From Allomyces macrogynus ATCC 38327 (lineage: Eukaryota; Blastocladiomycota; Blastocladiomycetes; Blastocladiales; Blastocladiaceae), in assembly GCA_000151295.1 (NCBI GenBank), contig GG745339.1, positions 1,092,790 through 1,147,224 of the forward strand: a stretch of 54,435 bases of DNA, read 5' to 3'. How positions within the stretch are numbered: the stretch's first letter is position 1; every line of letters starts with the position of its first letter. Positions 29,007 to 40,312 of the stretch are shown here, piece after piece. The notes beneath the pieces are model-generated. The model was not told where the DNA came from and ran no database searches. It saw nothing but the letters and a program-made list of their open reading frames with translations. The position numbers and the translations under genes were made by a program.

Positions 29007-31039
29007 TCAAAACACGCCCCACGGATTGACCAGCCTCAGCCCCGCCAAAACCACCACGATTCCGACGGCGATTCGCGCCGCGCGCGCTGGTGGCGGCGCC
29101 GCGCGGTACCCGCCCTGGTCGTCCCCGGCCGCGTCGAGTTTGGCCGCGACCTGCAAGTCGTAAGGGCGAGGACTTTGCTACGGTTGCGTAACAGGGCAGT
29201 GTGCCGGGCGAGGTCTTCGGCGACAGCCGTGGCGAGGGCAGAGGGTGGAGTCGGGAGCGGGACGGAGGCGCGGAGAGAGCGTTCCGCGCGGTCAGTCGCC
29301 CCGAGGAGGTGCCGGTACTCGCGCAGTTCGGCGGCCGTGTGCGCAATGGTAGTCTAGGGAGGGTGGAAGGGTGTGAGCGTGGTGTTCGTGGAAGAGACAC
29401 GGGGTGGAGGGGTCTGTACGGACCTGCAAATGCGCGTACCGGTCGGCCGCGGCCGAGTGCGCCGCGTCGAGGTCGCGCATGAGCGCCGTCAACTCGCTAT
29501 TGAACTAAAGGGTGAGCACCTGAATCCGACTGCGCTGAACATCATGGCGTGTCAATCGTACCTCATCCCAAGTGACCGTTCGCGACCCTCGTCGTCAAAC
29601 TCCCAATCCAGCGGATCCTCACCCTTCTCTTCCTCATCCGCCGCCGGATCCGCCCACCACGCATCTTGCGCGGCAAACGGCAAGTACCGCACAAACAGCC
29701 GCTTATCGCGCTCGCTCTGCGCGACCAAACCCAGCACCTGCGTCTCTCCCAAGAGCAGGAGCGCGAGTGGCGGCGCGTCCCCCGCGACCACGGCCTTGTC
29801 GAGATCCACGACCGCGACAGACCGCGCCGACCCGATTGCGACCAAATCCACGGCGTCGGCATCGGACACGTCGCCCACGTACACGCAATGGTGTGCGAGT
29901 TCCACGACGACCGCGTGCGTTGCCCGCCGGAGGCGCGGATCGAGCCGGAAAAACAGCCATCGTCGACCGTCATCGACGTCGATTGGGCCCGTGCGGAGCT
30001 GGTCCAGGTTCACGGCGACGCGGCGGCAGAGCGGGGCCGTATAAGACGAGATAGCAGGAGGTCGTCGTTGCGCGTTTGGCGGCGGGTCGAGCACGACCAT
30101 GAGCGGCTGTCCGACGCTCTCATCCCCACCCTCATCATCTTCGTCCTCGTCCCTCCCGCCCAACGGGGTCACCACCCCGGCACGCGTCCTCGTCTGCGCC
30201 GGAATGCCCAACCGCGCCAGTGGATGCGTCGGTAAGGCCCTCGGCGGCGGCAATGTCGAGACCGACGAGTCCGAGAACGGCGTCACCTGCCGCCTTCGCC
30301 TGCTACTCCGCCGATGCGACCTGCGAATCCGCGTCCACGGCGCACGGAACCGGCTCGACGGTGACGACGACGCCGAGGTCGCGTCGCTGTCCGGGTCCGG
30401 ATCGCGGGCCGACACGTCCGCCGCGTGCGCCGACGACGACGAGCTCGTGGTCGAATCGGCATCGGACCCGGATTCCGACGACTCGCCGTCAGAAATCGCC
30501 TCCACGTCGCTGCTCGCGTCGCCGTCGCGCAATTTACCCCAGACTTTGCGCGCGGCGGGGCGGACGAGCGGCAGTTGCAGCGCGACTTGCGCGACTCGGC
30601 GCATCTTGGAACTAGCGCCGCGGCGCGTCGAGGAGGCGGCAGCCGCCGCGGATTCGGCGCCCGTGCGCACGAGCGTCGCGAGCGACCGTCGCCGTGATGG
30701 CGGTGCGGTCGGAGCAGCGAGCGTTGCTGCGGTCGGGAGATCGGCGTCAACGAGCATGCGGCGACCGCTAGGGCGGACAGGAACGGGCGGCACGTCCGTG
30801 TCGGGTGATGTGTGTGGTGTCAACCGTGGCGAGGTCGGCGTGCATGAACCGATGGTTAGGAGTGGTGGTGGAGCGGGCGCGCGCACAGGTTCGCTTGCCG
30901 CGCGCGAGAGGAGGACTGGGGTCGCATGGCCGGCATCGCTGGCGGGCATGTCGACGTCGGGTGTGGATGGGCCGGTGCTCCATGCTCGCGGCACGGGCGG
31001 AGCCCCGGTCACGGTCGCGGTGCCTGGATCCTCCTGCAT
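29007..31039 (-). CDS. PH-like domain protein with C-terminal membrane anchor (tail model uncertain)
   Basis: Proposed exons 31039-29562, 29496-29424, 29353-29225 and 29150-29007 (607 aa). ATG 31039 (MQEDPGTATV) is the first in-frame ATG. The long first exon is Ser/Pro/Arg-rich and disordered with an acidic Ser patch. It ends in a domain of alternating strands ('RRWLFFRLDPRLRRATHAVV', 'CVYVGDVSDADAVDLV', 'RLFVRYLPFAAQDAWW') that reads like a PH/GRAM fold. Exons 2-3 make a coiled coil ('LTALMRDLDAAHSAAADRYA', 'LREYRHLLGATDRAERSL'). The last exon reads 'ARIAVGIVVVLAGLRLVNPW' + 'GVF', a tail-anchor-like helix. Introns 1-2 (65 and 70 nt) are good; intron 3 has a weak donor (GTCGCC) and was placed because it restores the hydrophobic tail. 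Function unknown. The gene is convergent with the palmitoyltransferase, with 61 nt between stops. Confidence 0.6.
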
Positions 31040-31597
31040 GCCGCGGTCGGGCCGGCGAATCGAATATGCCAAGTTGGGTGCGGCCGTCGTTGGTGGGCGC
31101 GCGCTAAATTCGTCGCCGTTGTGGTGATCTCAGCGCCACGGCGGCGGCGCGACGGTGGCTCTGCAAGTTGCTCGAGCAGAGGGAGAAGGCACCGGGACGC
31201 ATGGCGCGGTCATGTGCGAGTGAGCCCATTCGCGGTTGCCGCCACGTCAGTCTCTCTTTCGCCGAGAGACGCGATCAGCAACGCCGACAAGCGGCCGCGG
31301 GGCCTGCAATCCAGGAAGACCAAATATGTATCAACGGCTTCGGAAACAACGAATTGCGGCGCCGCCATGGCGTGGTGATCATGGAATCGTGGTGGGGCCC
31401 GACAGGTACGTGAGGCGGGGAGAAACAGAACGAGAACCTGCAGGGAAACAAAACCAAAACAGAACAGCAAGGCCAAACACGGCGAGCATTGCGCCTTCAA
31501 GGCAATCGCGCCGCATCGCCCCCCCCCCCCCCCCCCAAATGCGATAAATAAAAAAGAGTCTCTCCGCGGCCGTGCCGCTGCACTGATCCCCGATTCC
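31040..31597. other. Intergenic spacer with poly-C run
   Basis: This spacer holds the upstream region of the PH-like gene and the downstream region of the zinc-finger gene. It contains an 18-base run of C (31519-31536). No gene is recognised. Confidence 0.5.
31519..31536. repeat. Homopolymer C18
   Basis: Eighteen consecutive C residues on the plus strand, about 60 nt beyond the stop of the minus-strand zinc-finger gene. Length is likely polymorphic or imprecisely sequenced. Confidence 0.9.
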
Positions 31598-34386
31598 TTA
31601 CTCGGGATCGTCCAAAGTCAAGTACTGCGACGAGTCAAGTTCCCCGCCCGCGGGCGGCGGCGCTGCGGTACTGCTGTCGGCCGTGACCGCCGCCACCGCC
31701 ACCGCGGGCGACGACGCTCTCTTGGATCCTGCTGTCTGCGCCTTGCTCACCGTTGTCGGCGCCGCGATCCGAGTCGGCCGCGGCACGGTCGCTCCACGCG
31801 CGCTTGCCGCTGTGGCGTGCGCTGGCGACGTCGGGGGCATGGAAAACGCCTGGTACGGGCCCCACGGAGTAGCTGCCATTGCGTACCCCGCGTGCCCCGC
31901 GCCGCCATAATCGGCCCCTGCGTCCCCGGCCAGGTCGTGTCCCGCCGAGTACGGAATCAGCAACGGGAACGGCGGCGTCGTCGCGCCTGTCGCTCCTGCT
32001 ACATGCGCGGACCCGGTCTGCGGATGCGGCGGCGTCGGCGGAACCAGACCGTACGCTCCATCCTGAGCGTCGCCGTACCCGCGCGCGGCGATCGCGCCGG
32101 CCGTGCCGGGGTACGGGTGCGTTGGCGGCGGCGTGCCCGCAGCCGCACCGAGGTCGTCACCGGACGGTGGTGGAGTAGCCGAAATCGGCGCACCGGAACG
32201 CGGCGGTACGGACGCGGATGCGGCCGGGCGTGCGGCGGAACTCAGCACGGGCACCCAGCTGATGACCATCTCCGCGGCACCCGTCGGCGAGTGGCCCGTC
32301 GTCGGCTGCTGTCCGTGCCCACGCGGCGGCATCGGCGCGTGCGCGTACCCCGCGGCTGCGCCCGGGTAGTGCGGGACGGCAGCGGCCATTGCCGCATAGT
32401 GCGTAGCGCGCGGCGCGTAGGCGGCAGCAGCGGCCGACGGGTACCCGGTGGGCGCGCGCATCGCGTGGTGGTGATGATGGTGCGGTGGGGTCATGGCCAT
32501 GTACGGCGTGGGCGCCGCGGCGTAGGCGTTGGCCGCATGCGCGTATTGCGCGTGGGCGGCAGCGGCGGCCGCTGCGTGGCTCATGTGCACGGGGACCGCG
32601 ACGGCGAGTGCCGGCGGGAGATGGTGGTGGTGGTGATGGTGCGGCGAGACTGCGGCTGCCGCGGCGGCCATGACCGCGGCCGCCTGCGACTCGGCAGTGC
32701 GCGCCGCCGCGTGCTTGGCGTGGATCTTCATGTGCTGTGCGAGATTGTCGGTGCGCGAAAACGTCTTGGCACAGCCCGGAACGAGGCACGCGAACGCTAC
32801 ACGAACATGAAGGCGCGCAGGTCAGTCGGTGGGTCGCGTTCGGATCGGCAGACCCGCAAAATGCATGAAAATCGATGCGTACGTCGCTCGCCCGTGTGCA
32901 CACGCAGGTGCCGCTTGAGGTGCTCGCTGCGCTTGAACGATTGCTGGCAGTGCTGGCAAATAAAGCGACGCTCCGAACTGCGTACGCGCTTGCGCCGGCC
33001 CGCCGTCGGCGGTTTTTGCGGCGGGGCGGGCGGGGCCGCGGCCATGTCCTCGCCATCACCTTCGTCATCGTGCTCGGGCTCGTGATCGTGATCGTCGCCC
33101 TCATCGTCCGGGTCCGTCCCACCCTCGCCGTCGTCTTCGGCCCCATCCATCGCCTGACTATCCGCGCGCCGGCTCGACCGCAGCCGCTTCGCGACTGGCC
33201 GGTCCTCGGCGTCCTCGGGGATCGCGCGCTTGCCCGATGCCCCATTGCCACCGACCACGGGCATCCGCGGGTGCGCGAGCGGCGTCAGTTCCGTAAGGAA
33301 GCTCGGGTGCGACGCGTCCGGTACCGATCCCGACGAAAGCGTCGACAACGACGACGAGAGCGACCCGGACCCGCCGGCTCTGGCAAGCGGCATAGATACG
33401 GTAGGCCCCACCGAGTAGACGGGTCGCGGTGACATGGACGCTGACGACGAAGCCGCGGCTGCTGCGGCCATGGTCAGCGCAAATTGCGCGAGCACGCCTG
33501 CAGAATGCGCGGTCGTTGGGCTCGGCGGCCGGTCGTCCGTGCTGGACGGCGCGAGCATGGCCGCCGAGGCCCCAGCAAAGTGCGCGTAGGATGACGGGGA
33601 AATGCGCGCGGCGGCGCTGCTGAGCGAGTGCGATTGCGGGAGCGCGTCGTGGTGGCACCGCGCGGGGAGCGAGACGGGGATCTGGGAGGAGGTGAGCGAT
33701 CGAGGGATTGTGGTGAGTGGCGTGGATCTTGTTGGTGCATCGGAGGGACAACGCATACATACAGCGAAATCGGCGCGGTCCAGGAGCGCCTGCATGCCCG
33801 CGGGCCAGCTGGTGCCGGTCGCGGCCGTGGCAGCCGCTGCCGCTGCAGCCGCGGCGACCGCATATAGTGCCGTTCCCGCCGCGTCGTTATCGGCCGCCGT
33901 TGTTGCCGAGTGCCCCGTGGGTGCATGCGGCCTTGGAGCAAGTGGTCGCGTTGTTGGCAGCACCAGATCACCGTTGCGCGTCAGACTGGCGGCCGTTGGT
34001 GCAGTTGTTGCGATTGTTGTTGTTGCAATGGTCCCGTTGCCGAAAAACGAGGCTGTTGCATCGTGCACGTTCAAGTGACCAATCGAGACGGGCGATTTCG
34101 TGGGCGAGCGGGACGACGCAAGCCGCGCGCTCGTCCCATTGTAAACGGGAACATCATGGCTGGGAGTGTGCGAGGTCGCTGCCAGCAGGAACGACGCCGC
34201 GGCCGCATCAACGCCATCCAGTTGGTCGTGCGAGTCGGTAGAGGACGAACGCGTCGCGGCGCCAACCTCTTGGGCACCCGCGGGAGCGGACGTGATAGTG
34301 GTGGTGGGGCTGCGCGCGGCAGCAACAGCAGCAGCAGCAACGGTCGTGGCGGCCGGCGGTCTGGAGCGTGTGGCCGGTCGCGACAT
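31598..34386 (-). CDS. C2H2 zinc-finger transcription factor, Msn2/Msn4-like
   Basis: Exons 34386-33763, 33681-32883 and 32796-31598 (873 aa). The two tandem C2H2 fingers cross the second intron (86 nt): 'FICQHCQQSFKRSEHLKRHL' + 'RVHTGERPFACLVPGCAKTF' + 'SRTDNLAQHMKIH'. The KRSEHLKRH and SRTDNLAQH recognition helices are those of stress-response factors that bind AGGGG (STRE) in yeasts. The first intron (81 nt, GTATGT...TCCCAG) is a multiple of three without a stop, so a retained form 27 residues longer is possible. Flanking regions are Ala/Ser/Thr/Pro-rich, with an acidic Asp/Glu/His patch before the fingers and Ala-rich, poly-His and Gly/Tyr-rich segments after. ATG 34386 (MSRPATRSRP) was chosen; an in-frame ATG at 34545 is an alternative. 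Nuclear regulator of stress or development by inference. Confidence 0.88.
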
Positions 34387-35321
34387 GGGCAAAGAGCGAT
34401 CTGAGCAGGGGTACTGAAGGGGGGTTTGTTGACGTTGCGTGGTACAGGGAGAGAGGGGGGAGGAATCCTGGGCATGGACGCGGAGGCGCGTCTTTGATGT
34501 CGGCCAGGAGCGTCGCGGGGGTATGGACGGGGCGAGGATCACCATTAAAGGACGGCGCGGCCAAAGAGTCGAGTTCTCAGGCGCATGGCGGGCGTGCGAG
34601 TGGGCGCGAGCATGCGGTCGCGCGCGAACGCGTCCTTTGCATGCCGTGAAGTGCTCGCGGATGAGGAGTACGGATTCTCTTTCGAGAGCGGGCGCTTGAG
34701 CCAGGAGCCCGTCAGGGGTTGGGCCTTGTTCGTGCACGGGGAAGTTGGGATCGACCGAATATATGCTGCGGTTTTTCGGATCGAAATGCGCTGTCAAGGT
34801 GTGGGGGGCGTGTTTTCTATGCATTAATAAGTGGTGCGCGACTTGTGCTTGCGAGCCACGAGTCGCCTGGCTGATCTGAGCAAGGACGACTGGAAGCGTT
34901 GCACTCGGCCGGCTGGAGGCAGGTAACTTTCTCCAACGGTTTGCCGATCTGGGCTTAGTGTCGAGGCGTCTCCATCGCTCTGGAAACGCCCACACCTATG
35001 TAGATCAAACTGTTTTTTGACCATAATTTCATCACAAGTGGCGCTCGTTTCGCCTCTCCAACTCCCTTTCCGCCCTGTCGCCACGCTGGTTGAACAACGT
35101 GCCGAACCAGGCGCGCGTGCACCGCGGCCCTGGAGCGCGCCGCGCGTGAGCGGACCTGGCGCGAGCAAGTGCACTGCCGGTGCTTGCCACCTGAGGGTCA
35201 ACGATCCATGAGCAAGCAAGAATGGATTGGCCCGCCGAATGGCATCGCTTCTCCTCCCCTATAGTTGGCTCTCTTCAATCTTGCCTGAACGCGACCCCAA
35301 CTGCGCGAACTACTCTGCACC
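34387..35321. other. Intergenic spacer between zinc-finger gene and lipase array
   Basis: 935 nt between divergent units. It probably holds the 5' region of the zinc-finger gene and the promoter of lipase copy 1. I see no further gene. Confidence 0.45.
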
Positions 35322-36656
35322 ATGGCCACTACTCCCGCGCCCGTTCTGAATGCAGAGCTCAAGGAGCAGCTGATCCACCCGCTGTTTGGCAAATAGATCA
35401 AGCTCAGCGACGGCCATGAAGTGTTTTCGCAAACCTGGAACGTTCCTGTACGTTTTTACGAACAAGCAGCCAAGACACTGCATATACGACGCTGTGACCG
35501 ACGCGATTTCAACGTGCTGCCAACGTGTATCCTCGGTAGGATGGCAGCGAGCCCGTTACAACATTGACGTGGGTGTACGGTCTCAGCGAGCACATTGGTC
35601 GCTACGACCATGTTTTCCCCGTGACTGCAGCCGCTAGGATCCAAGTGCACGCGTGGGATCTGCGCGGGTTTGGTAGGACTGCGCTCAAGCATGGCATGGC
35701 CGGCCAGATGCTAGAGTGGGAGCAGCATCTCGACGATGTTTCCGAGGCATTGCATCGCAAAAAGTTCGCGGGAAGGCCACAGTTTTTGGTGCGTTTCGCG
35801 TATCTCATGGACTCTGTCGTGTACCTGAATCTCGCTGACCACGCCGCGCGCGTCAGTGAAGTAGGGTGGAAATAGTATGGGTGGCCTCATTGTTCTCGAT
35901 GTCTTGCGGCCGCGTGGCAAGGAGCACCATTTGGCCGGTGTGAACGCGACTTGTACGATTCGAGAGACCATTTCTCAACAAACCGCGACTCTGTTGTTGA
36001 TCACGATTGTATCCAGACCCATTGGCTAGCACCCGCGATCGAGACCTGGCCCGACACGCGTCCACCTGACGTGGCCGTTTTTGAGCTGCGTGTTCTGTGC
36101 CGCACGGTTCCCCTTGCTGCGGACGGCATCACCATCATGAACCCTGTTGCTGCAACGGGCCTCTCGCACGATCCGGAAGTCGTATCTGCCTTTGAAATTG
36201 ACCCGCTCGTGCACTCGTACATGTCGCTCGGCAGCGGCGACAATATTCTGGGTGCAGGCACGGCGCTCGCGCGAGGGACGGATGCCAAGGAATTGCCCGC
36301 CAAGATTCCGCTGTTGCTCATGCATAGGTCGGCCGACCCGGTCACGTATGCCCCTGCGAGCATGGCGCTCTTTTCGCGCGCGACACAGGTGCAAAACGGC
36401 ACTCTATGACGGGTACTTCCACGAGCTGCACAGCGAACCGGGCATTCGTGCGCAGGTCGTGCAAGAATGGATCGCCTGGATGCATGCGCGGGTGCACGGG
36501 CCACTCGCACGAGCCGCGTTCGGTTCGGGGTGGTCCAAGCTCGCGCTGCGTAGAATCGCGTATTTAGCTTTAATACAATTGCTTGTCACCGCCTTGCTGG
36601 TGTCCTTGGCGTCGAGGGTTTGTTGCGGTCGGAGGCGCAATGTGCCCCACGTGTGA
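35322..36656 (+). pseudogene. Monoacylglycerol-lipase-like copy 1, broken
   Basis: This copy is homologous along its length to the intact copy at 36871-37993 and has the same exon plan (homologous exon 2 at 35865-35952, again 88 nt; exon 3 from 36030). Lesions visible: codon 25 is TAG (35394-35396), where the paralogs have Trp in 'GEWI'; a 100-nt segment (35448-35547) that starts GTACGT and ends GCAG replaces about 8 nt of coding sequence and does not rejoin in frame; and an 8-nt deletion near 36406 shifts the frame just before the catalytic His region. The nucleophile motif is GNSMG rather than GHSMG. Conserved stretches such as 'VHAWDLRGFGRTALKHG' and 'LLLMHRSADPVTYAP' show that the loss is recent. 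Shared introns mean DNA-level tandem duplication, not retroposition. Confidence 0.85.
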
Positions 36657-36870
36657 CGCAGTGACGTGGAAGCCATGCTGCGGTGGGCGTTTTCAGTCGC
36701 TTCGCGCCGGACGCCTCCCCTCCCAGCTTCCGTCGTGTTTGCTTTTGCCCGCTCGCTCTGCTCGGCCCAAGGAGCGTCGACCGCACTCTCTTCCGCTCCT
36801 TGCGACCCACTGCAAACGAACGGCCCCGCACCGCAACAGGATCCCGAACCTGCCGCCCAAGTCCCTCGAC

Positions 36871-37993
36871 ATGCCCGCACAAATCACGAAACAGATCAAG
36901 GAGCAGCTGCTCAGCCCGCCCGTCGGCGAGTGGATCAAGCTCAAGGACGGCCACGAGGTCTACGCGCGCACCTGGGCCGTTCCCGAGGGCACTGAGCTCG
37001 TCGCGACCCTGACGTGGGTGCACGGCCTCGGCGAGCACATCAACCGCTACGAGCATGTCTTCCCCGTGATTGCCGCCGCAGGTATTCGCGTGCACGCGTG
37101 GGACCAGCGCGGGTTTGGCCGCACCGCGCTCAAGCACGGGTCGCATGGCCAGACGCTCGGGTGGACGCAAGTGCTCGACGATGTGTCTGAGGCGCTGCAC
37201 CGCAACAAGATGCCGGGAAAGCCGCAGTTTCTGGTGCGTTTTACCGACGTGGTGGAGCACGAGTCGGTCGCGGACAAAAACGCGGAGGAGCTGGCCGGAA
37301 CTGACCACGCCATAATTCTCAACCCGAGTCATTTAGGGCGGACAAAGTATGGGTGGCCTGATTGTGCTCGACTTTTTGCGGCAGCGCGGCAAGGACCACG
37401 ACCTGGCCGGCGTCATTTCGACATGTACGATTTCTGTTGTACTCTTATGCCGTCGTCGTCCTCGTCGTTAGTGCCCAACTGACAGCCATGGTCTTCATTT
37501 TGTAGCTCCCGCCATTGAGACGTGGCCCGCGTCGCGCCCGCCCACCGTGGCCGTGTACGCGTTGCGTATCCTGTGCCGTGTCACGCCCTCCATGACCATT
37601 ACCAACGCCGTTGACGCTGCGGGTCTGTGCCACGATGATGCGGTCGTCCGCGCGTACCAAGACGATCCGCTCGTGCACCCTCAAATGTCGCTCATTGCTG
37701 GCGTGGGTGTTCTCGACACGGGTGCGTTGCTTGCGGGCCCGACCGCCGCTCGCGAACTTCCCGCCGACGTGCCGCTGCTCTTGATGCACGGCGACAAGGA
37801 CCCGATCACCTACCAACCCGGGACCACCGCATTCTACGAGCGCGCAAGCCATCTCAAGGACCGCACGCTCAAGGTGTACGAGGGCTACAAGCACGAGCTG
37901 CACTGCGAACCGGACATTCGCGACGATGTTGTGCGCGCGTGGGTCGATTGGATGGCGGCGCGTTTGAATGGGCCTGTTACGACCACGGCGTAG
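36871..37993 (+). CDS. Monoacylglycerol lipase-like alpha/beta hydrolase, copy 2 (intact)
   Basis: Exons 36871-37233, 37337-37424 and 37506-37993 (312 aa, the usual size for YJU3/MGLL-type lipases). Introns are 103 and 81 nt. The N-terminal region 'GEWIKLKDGHEVYARTW' leads into the oxyanion-hole/HG region 'TWVHGLGEHINRYEHV' and 'HAWDQRGFGRT'. The nucleophile is in GQSMGG at the start of exon 2 (Gln instead of the usual His), the acid in 'LLLMHGDKDPITYQPG', and the catalytic His in 'YKHELHCEPDIRDDV'. All triad residues are present, so it should hydrolyse monoacylglycerols or similar esters to glycerol and fatty acid, probably on lipid droplets or membranes. It is the second of four same-strand tandem paralogs and ends with TAG, showing that TAG is a stop in this genome. 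Confidence 0.9.
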
Positions 37994-38734
37994 AGAGGAT
38001 ACGTGGTCGAAACCATGGGTCGGGCCGGTCGGGACGCGTGGTCGTCCTTTTTGTTCGTTCGTTTTTCCCATGGGCCCGTCCATACGCGGGGTGGCTGTTT
38101 TATTTCCCGGATTGTTGTTCATCGTTTGTACCAATGAGATGAGAGTGCAGTTCACCACAATGCTGTCTTTGCTTGTTGCTGTTTCTGCAGTGTCGGTCGA
38201 GGTTTGCCCCTTGGATTTATGATTGAACGAGAACAGCATGCAAATGAGAACAACACGTTGCGTTTTGTTTCGTTTTATTCTCATCTTTGATGATTTCTCT
38301 CCAACAGTGCGAGTCGGCCTTGCGACGACAGAATCCACGAAGTTGGTCATGGTGCTGAGACATACCTGTGGCGCAAGTGTTGGCGAGCGTTACGCGTGCA
38401 CAGGTAAAATCAACATATTCGCCCGCGCAAAGTGGCGAAGCCTGCGCGCCAACACCCAACCTTCGTCCGGCCCGACAAATCATCCAGCGCAATGGGTACG
38501 CCCAAGCATTGGCGAAACAGAGCCAGGAAACGTCGAGAAGCATGAGGGGTATACGCGGACGATGCACCTTGCAGCGTGCACACGCGCAGCCGTGCACCTC
38601 TTCTCTTTTCTTTGTCTCTCTCTCTCTCTCTCGTTTCTCTCCTCGCGCTCACTTCAACTTTCGCGCCTCCCCTCAACGGCCAACGCGATCTCCACTAACC
38701 AACTCGCTCAGTTGCACCACCATTGCTCTCCAAC
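37994..38734. other. Spacer between lipase copies 2 and 3
   Basis: 741 nt. A CT-dinucleotide tract (about 38614-38632) lies some 100 nt upstream of the copy 3 ATG; pyrimidine tracts at this position are common in fungal promoters. No gene is seen. Confidence 0.5.
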
Positions 38735-39907
38735 ATGCCCGGCCCGATATCCGACGAGCTCAGGGAAGAGCTTCTGAACCCAACAGTCGGCGAATGGATC
38801 ACGCTGCGCGACGGTCACGTCGTTTACGGGCGCACCTGGACCGTGCCTGAAGGCACCGAGCTGATCGCGACGCTGACGTGGGTGCACGGACTCGGCGAGC
38901 ACATAAACCGCTACGACCACGCTTTCACCAAGATCGCACAGGCCGGGATCCAAGTGCACGCATGGGATCAGCGCGGGTTTGGGCGCACCGCGCTCCGAAA
39001 CAACTCGGTCGGCCAGATCAAGTCGTGGTCGCAGGTGCTTGACGATGTTGCCGACGCTCTCCACCGAAGCGCGGTCCCGTGGAAGCCGAAGTACTTGGTG
39101 CGTTTCGGGTGGTGGTGATTTGATCGCACGCAGATGGGAGGGCGCCGTCGGACAGACGCCATCTGCCACCACGCACCTCGGCTGACTGGACGCCACTCCA
39201 ATGTTGATTCGGACAGGGTGGGCACAGTTTCGGCGCTCTCGTCGTCCTTGATTTTTATCGGCAGCGCGGCATTCACTACCACCTGGCGGGCGTGATCGCA
39301 ACGGGTCCGCTTCATTCTCATTCCTGCTCCTCATGTTCTGTTTGACCTTGGCTGACCAGCTCGCACCCAAATAGGCCCGCCGATTGAAGGCTTCCCCGAC
39401 GTGCACGCCCCTCCCTTTGCCCTCACCGCCCTGCGCATCGCCGCGGCTCTCTTCCCCACCCGGACCGCACCGAGCAAAGTCGACGCATCGGCGCTATGCC
39501 ACGACGAGGCTATTGTGAAAGACTACATGACCGACCCTCTGGTCTCGAACGAACTCTCGTACCGGTTCACCAACGGCATGATCCGCGCCATGGTTCGTCT
39601 CAGCCAGCCGCACACGCTACGCCACTTGCACTCCTACATCCCTCTGCTTCTGATGCACGGCGGTGACGACCGGATCACGTACGTTGGCGGCACCCGCCAT
39701 TTTTACGAGCGCGCGACCAAGCTGATCGACTGCACGCTCAAAGTGTACGACGGGTGTCTGCACGAGCTGCACAACGAACCGGCAGTGCGCGACGAAGTCG
39801 TGCAGGAGTGGATCGATTTTATGCGGTCGAGGGTGCGCGGGCCCGTGCGGCAACGACCCGAGTCGCCAGCGCCGGTGCTCGAGGTGGTACCGACACCAGC
39901 CGGGTGA
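38735..39907 (+). CDS. Monoacylglycerol lipase-like alpha/beta hydrolase, copy 3 (intact)
   Basis: Exons 38735-39097, 39217-39304 and 39375-39907 (327 aa). Exons 1 and 2 are exactly as long as in copy 2 (363 and 88 nt). Introns are 119 and 70 nt; the second donor is a weak GTCCGC. The motifs are 'VGEWITLRDGHVVYGRTW', 'TWVHGLGEHINRYDHA', 'HAWDQRGFGRT', nucleophile GHSFG, acid loop 'LLLMHGGDDRITYVGG' and His region 'CLHELHNEPAVRDEVV'. The C-terminus is about 15 residues longer than copy 2. The Phe in GHSFG and a changed lid region ('YRFTNGMIRAMVRL') suggest a different acyl preference; this is inference. Confidence 0.88.
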
Positions 39908-40312
39908 GGTGGGGGATATGGCGATCGTAGCGCCATCTTTTGTACATAGAAGGGAACACGATGAACGTTGTAAAGTATTCACACTCGATAGGTGCTGAGG
40001 ATCCTGGTGGTGTACCCGAGGGTTTCTCGTGCGCAGTTTGACTGGCCGACCCAGCTTGTGGCGCGTCAGAGGAGTGTAACGCGGGGTGGTGTCTGGGAGG
40101 CGACCTGGGGCCGTTCTCATGCTTGTTCTTGCGTTCTTTGACCAGGATTTACCTAATCATTTCGGTCCGGCAGGTGCCCCAGGTCGCCACGCTTGATGAA
40201 CGATGTGTCGACCGACCACCAAATCATCCTTTATTGCTCTTTCTCCTCTCTCATCCACGACCAACCAACACATCAACACCTTTGCTCATCTGCCTCGCGA
40301 CGCCCTTCCGCG
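39908..40312. other. Spacer between lipase copies 3 and 4
   Basis: 405 nt with no recognisable gene or structured element. It is presumably the relic promoter of copy 4. Confidence 0.45.

Noticed and set aside
29292..29492. Separate small gene starting MTALMRDLDAAHS
   Set aside because: A 65-nt GTACGA...CAATAG intron joins this segment in frame to the preceding PH-like exon, so it is better read as exon 2 of that gene.
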